Below are positions 1 through 5,242 of a stretch of 6,658 nucleotides of DNA, piece by piece. Position 1 is the stretch's first letter, and each line of letters starts with the position of its first letter. Origin of the DNA: Pseudomonadota bacterium (lineage in GTDB: Bacteria; Pseudomonadota; Gammaproteobacteria; Steroidobacterales; Woeseiaceae); contig JADFKA010000102.1 of the NCBI GenBank assembly GCA_022565135.1, positions 1 to 6,658 on the forward strand. The letters are read 5' to 3'. The notes under the pieces were generated by a model. The model saw nothing but the letters and a program-made list of their open reading frames with translations. It ran no database searches and was not told where the DNA came from. The translations under genes and the position numbers were made by a program.

Positions 1-60
1 ACCATGCAGACTCGCCCGCGAGAGTCCGAGCGTAATGACACTACGATGCATGTAGAGTAG
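1..60 (+). CDS. Possible C-terminal tail of an upstream gene (partial)
   Basis: Frame 1 is open from the window edge to a TAG at 58-60 and would encode a polar 19-residue tail (TMQTRPRESERNDTTMHVE). It ends 21 nt before the FetB-like gene on the same strand. FetB permeases are normally preceded by their FetA ATPase, so this could be the FetA C-terminus. The tail has no ABC motif, however, and the other two frames also stay open for a while (stops near 33 and 50), so the frame choice is a guess. Confidence 0.25.
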   Translation, partial: TMQTRPRESERNDTTMHVE

Positions 61-71
61 GCACCAAAATC

Positions 72-75
72 AGGA
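72..75 (+). promoter_or_regulatory. Ribosome binding site of fetB-like gene
   Basis: AGGA lies 6 nt before the ATG at 82 and supports that start over later in-frame ATGs. Confidence 0.55.
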
Positions 76-81
76 ATACAA

Positions 82-822
82 ATGGATACAGATCTAACGG
101 CGATCTCCGTGCAGGGACTGATCATTGCCCTGCTGCCAGTGGCAATCGTGATCGGCATCATGTTTCGTTGGTCCGTGGGCGCCCTGACTGCAACATATGC
201 CACGCTGCGAATGTTGATCCAGTTGCTGCTCATCGGCTACGTGCTGATCAGTATTTTTGAAACCGATAAGCCGGCAATCATCATTGCCGTCCTGGCGATC
301 ATGCTGATTGTGGCAAGCTGGATCGCGATTCGGCCACTGCAGCAAAAGCGGCCACAGACTTATCTCAATTCACTCTTGGCAATTTCCGTGGGCGGCATCC
401 TGACCCTCGCACTCGTCAGTCAGGTCGTTATCGATGTCGAGCCATGGTTTAGCCCGCGCTACGTGGTGCCGTTGGCGGGCATGATCTTTTCCGGCTCAAT
501 GAATACCGTCAGTCTTGCGGCCGAACGCCTGCAATCTGAATTCGACAGGGAAATACCGTATGTAGAGGCTCGGCGTATCGCTTTTCAAGCGGCGATGATA
601 CCGATCACTAATTCACTGTTCGCGGTCGGCCTCGTGGCATTGCCTGGGATGATGACCGGCCAGATCTTGTCCGGTGTGTCACCGCTGGTAGCAGCGAAGT
701 ATCAGATCGTTGTCATGACCATGCTGTTCGGCGCCTCGGGTATTTCGGCGGCACTGTATTTGGTGCTGGCCAATCGAAGTCTGCGACGGTCGGTGCAGCG
801 TCCGACTCCGCCACAGGGCTAG
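82..822 (+). CDS. fetB: FetB-like ABC transporter permease, UPF0014 family (putative iron export)
   Basis: Predicted inner-membrane permease of 246 aa, the usual family length. Hydrophobic segments lie at about residues 9-28, 35-58, 64-84, 96-117, 127-146, 174-192 and 207-231. Family signatures are clear: TLRMLIQLLLIGYVL (41-55), PLAGMIFSGSMNTVSLA (130-146), and a long C-terminal block around 174-212 containing ITNSLFAVGLVALPGMMTGQ, then SPLVAAKYQIVVM. In E. coli the FetA ATPase and FetB permease form an ABC complex that exports iron and lowers oxidative stress; transfer of this role here is by family only, and substrate is unproven. The start is supported by AGGA at 72-75. The ATPase partner would have to lie to the left of the window. 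The gene ends 32 nt from a convergent YHS-domain gene, with no clear terminator between them. Confidence 0.9.
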   Translation: MDTDLTAISVQGLIIALLPVAIVIGIMFRWSVGALTATYATLRMLIQLLLIGYVLISIFETDKPAIIIAVLAIMLIVASWIAIRPLQQKRPQTYLNSLLAISVGGILTLALVSQVVIDVEPWFSPRYVVPLAGMIFSGSMNTVSLAAERLQSEFDREIPYVEARRIAFQAAMIPITNSLFAVGLVALPGMMTGQILSGVSPLVAAKYQIVVMTMLFGASGISAALYLVLANRSLRRSVQRPTPPQG

Positions 823-854
823 TAAGGCATGACTGGCGGTCTTTACATCACACC

Positions 855-1322
855 CTAGCGTTTTGCCCAATTTGCTGTCGACGCCTCAAGCGTGCCGTCG
901 CCAATACCGGCCACCCAGTCCGCCTGAACACCTTTATCCATGAACACATACAATTTTCCATCTTTTACATGCCACGCATCAGGCGATATATCGGCCGTGA
1001 ATCCTTTGCTAAGAGCAAACGAACAAAATCCACCAAATTGGGGTGCGAAGGCTTCGGGGTCTTGTGCGAAAAGCGCCATGTTGTCAGCGCTGGAGAATTG
1101 CCAGGTAGTGTCGCCCCATTCGTAGGTAAATTCACTTTTACCGGGTATGGCTTCCGCATCCTCAAAATACGCGACAGCATCGTAGCCCTTCAAGGCTTGC
1201 CCAGACGAAGTATTGTAGTTGCCCCACATTCCCCAGGAAACAGGCGAGACTTTCTTTACAACCATGAACGTGCCCACGATAACTACGAGAACTCCAACTG
1301 CTGCAATTACCCAAGTTTTCAT
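855..1322 (-). CDS. Membrane-anchored YHS domain-containing protein
   Basis: A 155-aa protein with one N-terminal hydrophobic segment (about residues 4-22, no obvious cleavage site), so probably an inner-membrane anchor with the rest in the periplasm. The YHS-family domain spans about 44-139: KGYDAVAYF (45-53), TYEWGDTTWQFSSADNMALF (66-85), APQFGGFCSFALSKG (93-107, with Cys100), and DAWHVKDGKLYVF (115-127). YHS domains often accompany metal-handling or redox proteins, but this stand-alone periplasmic subgroup has no settled biochemical role. The ATG at 1322 is preceded (reading leftward on the minus strand) by a purine-rich AAGAGA about 8 nt upstream. It converges on the FetB-like gene and diverges from the P460-like remnant, with 129 nt in between that must hold its promoter; I see no clear -35/-10 pair there. 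Confidence 0.85.
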   Translation of the reverse strand: MKTWVIAAVGVLVVIVGTFMVVKKVSPVSWGMWGNYNTSSGQALKGYDAVAYFEDAEAIPGKSEFTYEWGDTTWQFSSADNMALFAQDPEAFAPQFGGFCSFALSKGFTADISPDAWHVKDGKLYVFMDKGVQADWVAGIGDGTLEASTANWAKR

Positions 1323-1451
1323 ATTGCGATCTCTTAATAATTATTTCCTCTTCAAGTCCGGACCATACACCGAAACCACTATCATGCTAGGTCTGCAATT
1401 AGGTATGGGCGAATGCGGAAGTGGGCGGGAACTGGGAGTAGCATCAACATT

Positions 1452-1667
1452 ATGATGAAAACTAAGAAATGCGTTTGGGTATTCGTTGGTGCGAGTATCG
1501 GCGGGGATTATTCCGACGCCGACGGGGAGGGGTTCAGTGCAATGCTACCGCCCGGTAATGCATGCGTGCAGTGCCACGATCAGCATGGCGACTTCAATAG
1601 TACATTCGTTCAATTTTATCCGACCATACGCGACCTGGTTTCACAAGACTCCAAACAGGCGCATTGA
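1452..1667 (+). pseudogene. Truncated cytochrome P460-like protein (haem-binding C-terminus only)
   Basis: A 71-aa ORF. Residues 33-60 read PPGNACVQCHDQHGD followed by FNSTFVQFYPTIR: a c-type haem motif C38-V-Q-C41-H42 followed by the F-x-Q-F-Y-P tail typical of the cytochrome P460 family C-terminus. The family is normally a periplasmic protein of roughly 150-200 residues whose haem-crosslinking lysine lies well upstream of the CxxCH; that whole central part is absent here. Only a short basic/hydrophobic start (MMKTKKCVWVFVGASIGG) remains, a poor signal peptide without a clear cleavage site. The simplest reading is an internal deletion that fused the start of the gene to its end in frame. It could instead be a small mono-haem cytochrome still in use. 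ATG 1452 or 1455 is preferred over the in-frame ATG at 1413 because GGGAG (1436-1440 region) precedes it and the N-terminus then looks signal-like. Confidence 0.55.
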
Positions 1668-1688
1668 AGCCAACGCGACCAGCGTGTG

Positions 1689-2324
1689 CTATATCAAGAA
1701 TGGTGCGATTAGCACAGTTACCAAGATCATGATCGGCACTGCGAACCACGCGACGCGGCGAAAACCGAGTTCGTTAGCTGCGTCCGGCCAATCGGGCTCC
1801 ATGAAGCCGAGGACCACGCCGCGACCGTCTTTTCGCTGTAGATTCCAAAACAAGCCAGCAGCAAAATAGAGTATCGACGACAACACGATGTTCGGTAGCC
1901 ACGTCGGTGGGTAGTAGCCGTGTTTCAGCAGAATATAAACGTCGTAGGCCCAGCTGACCGAGAACATCCAGACGCAGACGGCGATATAGATGTGTATTCC
2001 CGGCACTTGCCGCCTAAGTGCCAGAAATAATGTTGCCACTGCCCAGGGTGCGGTCAGGAAGGTGGCAATGGACATGAAAGATGCGTCTACGTAGTCCCAG
2101 GTCGGGTCACCCGTGTACGGTGCCATGATGGTCATTGCCAGAGCTGCAATGGCAAAGGTTACAAGCTTCCACGGCGATCGAAGAAATCGCCAGTATGCAG
2201 GCTGAAACAGGACGAGTTCATGCCGTACCCGAAACATCAGAAAGACTGCCGTAACACACGCCAGGCTGTACCCGATCAGGTAGGCAATAAACGGCGGAGT
2301 GATCAATCCCACGGATGCCTGCAT
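1689..2324 (-). CDS. Unrecognised six-helix membrane protein
   Basis: A 211-aa, strongly hydrophobic protein with likely membrane segments at about 10-32, 52-70, 80-104, 110-134, 142-162 and 192-210. It is rich in Trp/Tyr. Distinctive stretches that look conserved rather than random are DPTWDYVDASFMSIATFLTA (73-92) and SWAYDVYILLKHGYYPPTWL (124-143), the latter just before a helix ending in LFWNLQ. The longest polar loop, about 163-190, is charged (QRKDGRG, then MEPDWPDAANELGFRR). I do not recognise the family and assign no function. The start at 2324 is the first ATG after an in-frame TAG four codons upstream; the ribosome site is weak (GAAAG). Its 3' end is 21 nt from the convergent P460-like remnant, and it is divergent from another small membrane protein. 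Confidence 0.8.
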   Translation of the reverse strand: MQASVGLITPPFIAYLIGYSLACVTAVFLMFRVRHELVLFQPAYWRFLRSPWKLVTFAIAALAMTIMAPYTGDPTWDYVDASFMSIATFLTAPWAVATLFLALRRQVPGIHIYIAVCVWMFSVSWAYDVYILLKHGYYPPTWLPNIVLSSILYFAAGLFWNLQRKDGRGVVLGFMEPDWPDAANELGFRRVAWFAVPIMILVTVLIAPFLI

Positions 2325-2342
2325 GCTTTCATGCTAAGTGAT

Positions 2343-2357
2343 TGGAGCGCGGCTCCA
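2343..2357. repeat. Perfect 6-bp inverted repeat in divergent intergenic region
   Basis: TGGAGC-gcg-GCTCCA is a perfect palindrome with a 3-nt spacer, located 18 nt upstream of the minus-strand membrane gene and about 100 nt upstream of the plus-strand one. It could be an operator or a hairpin in the minus-strand 5' leader. It is not followed by a T-run in either direction, so it is not a terminator. Short enough to arise by chance. Confidence 0.4.
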
Positions 2358-2457
2358 CTGGATCTGCGTCACATTGCCAGATGTCTACATTCGGGCACAC
2401 AGCCAGGCTCATCGGTTTATACTGTGTCGAATATTTGGCGCTGGTAGCAAAGAGGCG

Positions 2458-2823
2458 ATGATCCAAATAACTTCTGCAAAAAACCATAGAATTACAGCCG
2501 CACTCGGGATTGCGGCGACCTTGCCACTGGTCTTTTTCGTTACCTCCAACGTGCTGAAATATGAATTCGGCTTCTTGCCCGAATGGCAAGTGCCGTTGAT
2601 TCACCCTGCTATTCTGATCGGCGGCGTGCTTGTCGCAATAATTGTGAATGCATGGTCGATATTCGATGTTGCGGTGTCGAGGTCCGGACGTAAGCTGAAT
2701 ATCGCGATAGAAATAACGGCCGACGCGTGGAATCTGACCGCACTCATACTGGCGTGTGTGTTTTTTGCGGTAATGATCATGTACCTGTTTGTTGAAAACA
2801 TCCTCGGTGCGATTGGCGCCTGA
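2458..2823 (+). CDS. Unrecognised small three-helix membrane protein
   Basis: A 121-aa protein with hydrophobic segments at about residues 13-34, 47-71 and 92-115, separated by short polar loops (KYEFGFLPEWQ at 34-44; SRSGRKLN at 74-81). The pattern suggests an inner-membrane protein with little soluble mass. I see no catalytic or binding motif and do not recognise the family. ATG 2458 is chosen because AGAGG (2451-2455) sits just upstream; an in-frame ATG at 2338 would add 40 residues of unconvincing, Cys/His-rich sequence and would overlap the intergenic inverted repeat region. It is divergent from the six-helix membrane protein (133 nt between starts) and ends 83 nt before the M28 peptidase gene, with no terminator seen, so co-transcription with the peptidase is possible. 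Confidence 0.7.
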   Translation: MIQITSAKNHRITAALGIAATLPLVFFVTSNVLKYEFGFLPEWQVPLIHPAILIGGVLVAIIVNAWSIFDVAVSRSGRKLNIAIEITADAWNLTALILACVFFAVMIMYLFVENILGAIGA

Positions 2824-2906
2824 CTACGCGCTGCCTGCTTGCTCCTGTACCTGTTTGTCACTCGCCTTGCGTACGCAGCGTTTGTGATCTCAGCGGATAA
2901 GCTAAA

Positions 2907-4346
2907 ATGAAGAACACGATGCGTTTGCTGTTTGCCACATACGTCCAGTTATTGGCAGTTGCTATTCAGGCACAGGCCATTCCTGATGACGTTATGCAAC
3001 GTGCTGCCACTCTGCGCGATAACGCCATGCGGGGCTCCGAGGCCTACCGCATTGTCGAGTCACTGACCATGGAGGTTGGTCCGCGATCCGCGGGATCAGC
3101 AGGAGATAAAGCTGGCGTCCTCTGGGCCGTTGACATGCTCAAATCCCTGGGCCTGAAAAACGTGCGCCGCGAGGAGGTGTTGGTACCGCACTGGGATCGG
3201 GGCACCATCAGTGTCCGCATCACGAGTCCGTTTCCGCAGTCGCTGGTCGCGACATCGCTCGGCGGCAGCCCTGGAACACCCGCGGAGGGCATTGAAGCCG
3301 AGGTTGTGCGCGTCGAGAGTCTCGCGGAATTGCGCGCCCTGGAAAGCGACGACCTGCAAGGCCGAATCGTATACATCGATCACATCATGCAGAGGGCCAA
3401 AGATGGCGGTGGCTACTCCAAGGCATCGCGCATTCGCTCCTGTGGCCATGTAGTTGCGGCAGAGCGAGGCGCAGTCGCGACCATCATTCGCTCGGCCGGC
3501 ACGTCAATGCATCGCGTTGCTCACACGGGCAGTATGCTGAAAAATTTTATACCGGCCGATATTCCTGGTGTGGCCATCAGTAACGCCGATGCAGACCTGC
3601 TGAGCTACCAGATGCGATCGGGTAGGCCGGTAATGCTGCGGCTCCACTCCACTGCCCGATTTCTTCCGGATGTAGTCTCTGCCAATGTCATTGGCGAAGT
3701 TCCCGGGCGCGGCGATGATGCCGGTGAGATTGTCCTGCTGGCTGCGCATCTCGATTCCTGGGACCTCGGCACCGGCGCAATCGACGACGGTGCCGGCGTG
3801 GCCATCGTATCTGCCGCCGCCAAATTAATCCTGGATCTTGACGAACGTCCGCGGCGCACCATACGCGTCGTGTTGTATGCCGATGAAGAATTCGGCGGCA
3901 AAGGCGCAAAACAGTATCTGAAAGATCACGCCGACCAGGTCGAAAATCATATTATCGGCCTGGAAGCCGATTTCGGTTCGGGCAGAGTCTGGAGAATCGC
4001 GTCTCAAGTTGCCGCAGGCTCGCTCGATATAATCGATGAGTTACACAGACTGCTGGAGCCTATAGACCTCAAGCGAGGCGACAACAAGGCAACGGGCGGC
4101 GCCGACCTGGGCCCGTTGCGCAAAGCGGGTATGCCCGTAATAGGGCTGACACACGACGGCACGCATTACTTCGACTATCACCACACGGTCGATGACACGT
4201 TGGACAAGATTAACCGGGACGATCTGAATCAGAGTGTTGCGGCCTACACGACCGCTGCATTTGTTGCAGCCAATATCGAGCAGGACTTCGGTCGCCTGCC
4301 GCTGATTGATAAAAAAACCACGTGTGCCGCCGAGGACGACAAGTAG
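2907..4346 (+). CDS. Secreted M28 family zinc metallopeptidase, carboxypeptidase Q (PGCP)-like
   Basis: 479 aa, close to the usual length for this group. Residues 1-24 form a Sec signal peptide ending QAQA before IPDD. The N-terminal catalytic half-domain has the group's marks (LTMEVGPRSAGSAGDKAG, 53-70; VPHWDRG, 93-99). An inserted PA-like domain follows at about 115-255, including RGAVATIIRSAG and VAHTGSM. The peptidase core resumes at about 258 with all expected dizinc residues: H281 (AAHLDSWD), bridging D293 (GAIDDGAG), catalytic E327 and zinc ligand E328 (ADEEFGG), D355 (LEADFG) and H426 (YHHTVDDT). By family it is an exopeptidase acting on small peptides in the periplasm or outside; the substrate is unknown. 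A second in-frame ATG at 2919 is an alternative start; GGATAAG about 6 nt before 2907 is a weak ribosome site. The bactofilin gene follows after 154 nt on the same strand. Confidence 0.92.
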   Translation: MKNTMRLLFATYVQLLAVAIQAQAIPDDVMQRAATLRDNAMRGSEAYRIVESLTMEVGPRSAGSAGDKAGVLWAVDMLKSLGLKNVRREEVLVPHWDRGTISVRITSPFPQSLVATSLGGSPGTPAEGIEAEVVRVESLAELRALESDDLQGRIVYIDHIMQRAKDGGGYSKASRIRSCGHVVAAERGAVATIIRSAGTSMHRVAHTGSMLKNFIPADIPGVAISNADADLLSYQMRSGRPVMLRLHSTARFLPDVVSANVIGEVPGRGDDAGEIVLLAAHLDSWDLGTGAIDDGAGVAIVSAAAKLILDLDERPRRTIRVVLYADEEFGGKGAKQYLKDHADQVENHIIGLEADFGSGRVWRIASQVAAGSLDIIDELHRLLEPIDLKRGDNKATGGADLGPLRKAGMPVIGLTHDGTHYFDYHHTVDDTLDKINRDDLNQSVAAYTTAAFVAANIEQDFGRLPLIDKKTTCAAEDDK

Positions 4347-4488
4347 GACAATTTCAGATTTGAGACGTTCGTCACAAGATGTGCGAATAATCCAGTATTG
4401 CTCGGATGTGCCTTAGTGCCGATCTGGAGTATTCTTGCGTCCACGGTGATCAGTTGGAGATCTGGCTGTCGCCATAGTGCACTGACTT

Positions 4489-4496
4489 GGAGGAGA
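4489..4496 (+). promoter_or_regulatory. Strong Shine-Dalgarno of bactofilin gene
   Basis: GGAGGAGA lies 4 nt before ATG 4501, the best ribosome site in the window. It fixes the bactofilin start and suggests efficient translation. Confidence 0.8.
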
Positions 4497-4500
4497 AGCG

Positions 4501-4953
4501 ATGTTTAACAGAGCTCAAGACAGCGACAATGCGACGGTGGCTTCGCCACTGCGGATCGGCGAATCTCAACCCATACGGTCGAAAAATGTGTCTGTCATTG
4601 GACCGACGCTGGTGTTCAAGGGCGAACTGTCGGCCGATGAGGACCTGGTGATCGAAGGCTCGATCGAGGGCACAATCGCCCATCACAAGAAGAATCTGAC
4701 CATTGGCAAGCAAGGCCGGGTTACGGCCGACATTCATGCGACCTCGGTGCTCGTCGAAGGCGTGCTGAAAGGCGACATCACCAGTGACGGCCTGGTGTCG
4801 CTTGCCAAAGGCTCGACCGTGACCGGCAATATCTATTGTACCCGTCTGGTCATGGAAGACGGTGCCCGATTCAACGGCAAAATCGAAATGGCCAGGCCAA
4901 CCGCCATAAAGGAAGCTCCCAAACCGAAGGCGGCGGAGAACCTCACGGCCTGA
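4501..4953 (+). CDS. Bactofilin family cytoskeletal protein
   Basis: 150 aa with the classic bactofilin plan: a short disordered N-terminus (1-29), a beta-helical polymerising core at about 30-130, and a Pro/Lys/Ala-rich tail (132-150). The core shows the repeating short beta-strand pattern with regularly spaced glycines: SVIGPTLVFKGELSADEDLV, then IEGSIEGTI, LTIGKQGRVTADI, VLVEGVLKGDI, LVSLAKGSTVTGNI and GARFNGKI. Bactofilins self-assemble without nucleotide into filaments at the inner membrane and localise cell-wall or morphogenesis proteins. They often neighbour an M23 peptidase; here the upstream neighbour is instead an M28 exopeptidase, 154 nt away, and a functional link is only inferred. 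I see no transmembrane segment; membrane contact, if any, would be through the short N-terminus. An intrinsic terminator lies 23 nt downstream, so this gene ends its transcription unit. Confidence 0.93.
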   Translation: MFNRAQDSDNATVASPLRIGESQPIRSKNVSVIGPTLVFKGELSADEDLVIEGSIEGTIAHHKKNLTIGKQGRVTADIHATSVLVEGVLKGDITSDGLVSLAKGSTVTGNIYCTRLVMEDGARFNGKIEMARPTAIKEAPKPKAAENLTA

Positions 4954-4973
4954 TTCACGTTTGCTCTAAATTC

Positions 4974-5000
4974 AGAGGGCTGCCTATGCGCAGCCCTTTT
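4974..5000 (+). terminator. Intrinsic terminator after bactofilin gene
   Basis: AGGGCTGC (4976-4983) pairs perfectly with GCAGCCCT (4990-4997) across a 6-nt loop (CTATGC), followed by TTTT, then a second T4 a few bases on. It separates the bactofilin unit from the rimP promoter. Confidence 0.8.
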
Positions 5001-5043
5001 GTGGTTTTGGCTCTGGCGTACTGCAACGCCGGTGCTTTCAGCG

Positions 5044-5073
5044 TTGCGTGTTGCCTTGTGATTGCCGTATAAT
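5044..5073 (+). promoter_or_regulatory. Sigma70-type promoter of the rimP-nusA operon
   Basis: A perfect TATAAT (5068-5073) is preceded by TTGCGT (5044-5049) with an 18-nt spacer. The predicted transcript start is near 5080, which leaves a leader of about 160 nt before rimP. It lies directly downstream of the bactofilin terminator. The -10 is strong and the -35 matches only TTG of the consensus. Confidence 0.7.
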
Positions 5074-5131
5074 CCTGCGCCTACGCGGTGGTGTGCTTGT
5101 TGACACCCCGTTACCAGAGGTTTGGTAGAAG

Positions 5132-5155
5132 AAGGCCCCGCGTTGGGGTTTTTTT
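5132..5155 (+). terminator. First leader terminator hairpin
   Basis: CCCC (5136-5139) pairs with GGGG (5145-5148) across GCGTT. The stem is extended by GG·UU wobbles and AA-UU pairs into the tract, and followed by seven T residues (5149-5155). It lies about 55 nt after the predicted start of transcription, well before rimP, which fits premature termination. Confidence 0.7.
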
Positions 5156-5187
5156 GTGGTCAGCGGACAGCGAATCCGCGTAGGAGA

Positions 5188-5212
5188 AGAATGGGCCACT
5201 GGCCCATTTTTT
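5188..5212 (+). terminator. Second leader terminator hairpin, upstream of rimP
   Basis: AATGGGCC (5190-5197) pairs perfectly with GGCCCATT (5201-5208) across a 3-nt loop, and six T residues run from 5207 to 5212. It is a strong intrinsic terminator shape only 30 nt before the rimP start. The ATG of a 7-codon mini-ORF lies inside its 5' arm. Confidence 0.75.
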
Positions 5213-5214
5213 AG
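5191..5214 (+). CDS. Possible 7-codon leader peptide on terminator 2
   Basis: ATG at 5191 opens MGHWPIF, ending at TAG 5212-5214. It is preceded by AGGAG (5182-5186) with a 4-nt gap, better than the ribosome site of rimP itself. The ORF coincides with the hairpin, so a translating ribosome would melt the terminator. No evidence of translation is available; the ATG may be a by-product of the palindrome. Confidence 0.3.
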   Translation: MGHWPIF

Positions 5215-5242
5215 TTTTATAACAGATTTTAGGTATGTGCCG

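Larger units (their letters stand above)
5080..5242 (+). promoter_or_regulatory. Structured rimP-nusA leader RNA, probable attenuator
   Basis: Visible pairings: (P1) CCTACGCGG at 5080-5088 with CCGCGTAGG at 5176-5184, perfect over 9 bp; (P2) 5086-5094 with 5103-5110, eight pairs with one bulged U at 5089; (P3) TACCA 5112-5116 with TGGTA 5123-5127; terminator 1 at 5132-5155; (P5) GCGGA 5163-5167 with TCCGC 5175-5179; terminator 2 at 5188-5212. P1 excludes both P2 and P5, as they share bases, so alternative folds are possible. P1 also covers the AGG of a Shine-Dalgarno-like AGGAG. Leaders with terminators upstream of rimP-nusA-infB are known in E. coli, where NusA controls its own operon; that this leader works likewise is inferred. 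Confidence 0.6.

Noticed and set aside
1486..1869. Plus-strand 127-codon ORF over the P460 remnant and the membrane gene end
   Set aside because: It runs out of frame with the CxxCH ORF and antisense to the membrane protein; the translation has no family features.
2418..2423. TATACT as a -10 box for the small membrane gene
   Set aside because: No TTG-type -35 lies at 16-18 nt upstream; the hexamer alone is not enough.
2338..2457. 40-residue N-terminal extension of the small membrane protein
   Set aside because: It is polar, Cys/His-rich and unlike the rest, and no ribosome site precedes ATG 2338, while AGAGG precedes ATG 2458.
3044..4007. Several minus-strand ORFs of 60-117 codons inside the M28 gene
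   Set aside because: They are antisense to a gene with an intact active site, have Arg/Ser-rich low-complexity composition typical of shadow frames, and show no recognisable domain.
4347..4500. Promoter for the bactofilin gene
   Set aside because: TTGCTC (4398-4403) and TTGGAG (4454-4459) are -35-like, but neither has a -10 at acceptable spacing.
4450..4737. Minus-strand 95-codon ORF over the bactofilin start
   Set aside because: Antisense shadow of a well-supported gene, with no ribosome site or family features.
5013..5032. GGCGT/ACGCC hairpin between the bactofilin terminator and the rimP promoter
   Set aside because: Only 5 Watson-Crick pairs plus a wobble and one more, with no T-run; it probably has no role.
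5080..5184. Functional tRNA gene upstream of rimP
   Set aside because: There is no anticodon arm, no valid T-arm beside the acceptor-like helix and no CCA, and a strong terminator lies in the middle.
5156..5242. In-frame GTG at 5156 extending RimP by 29 residues
   Set aside because: The extension (starting VSGQRIRVGEEW) has no resemblance to RimP N-termini, overlaps terminator 2 and has only a T-run ahead of it instead of a ribosome site.
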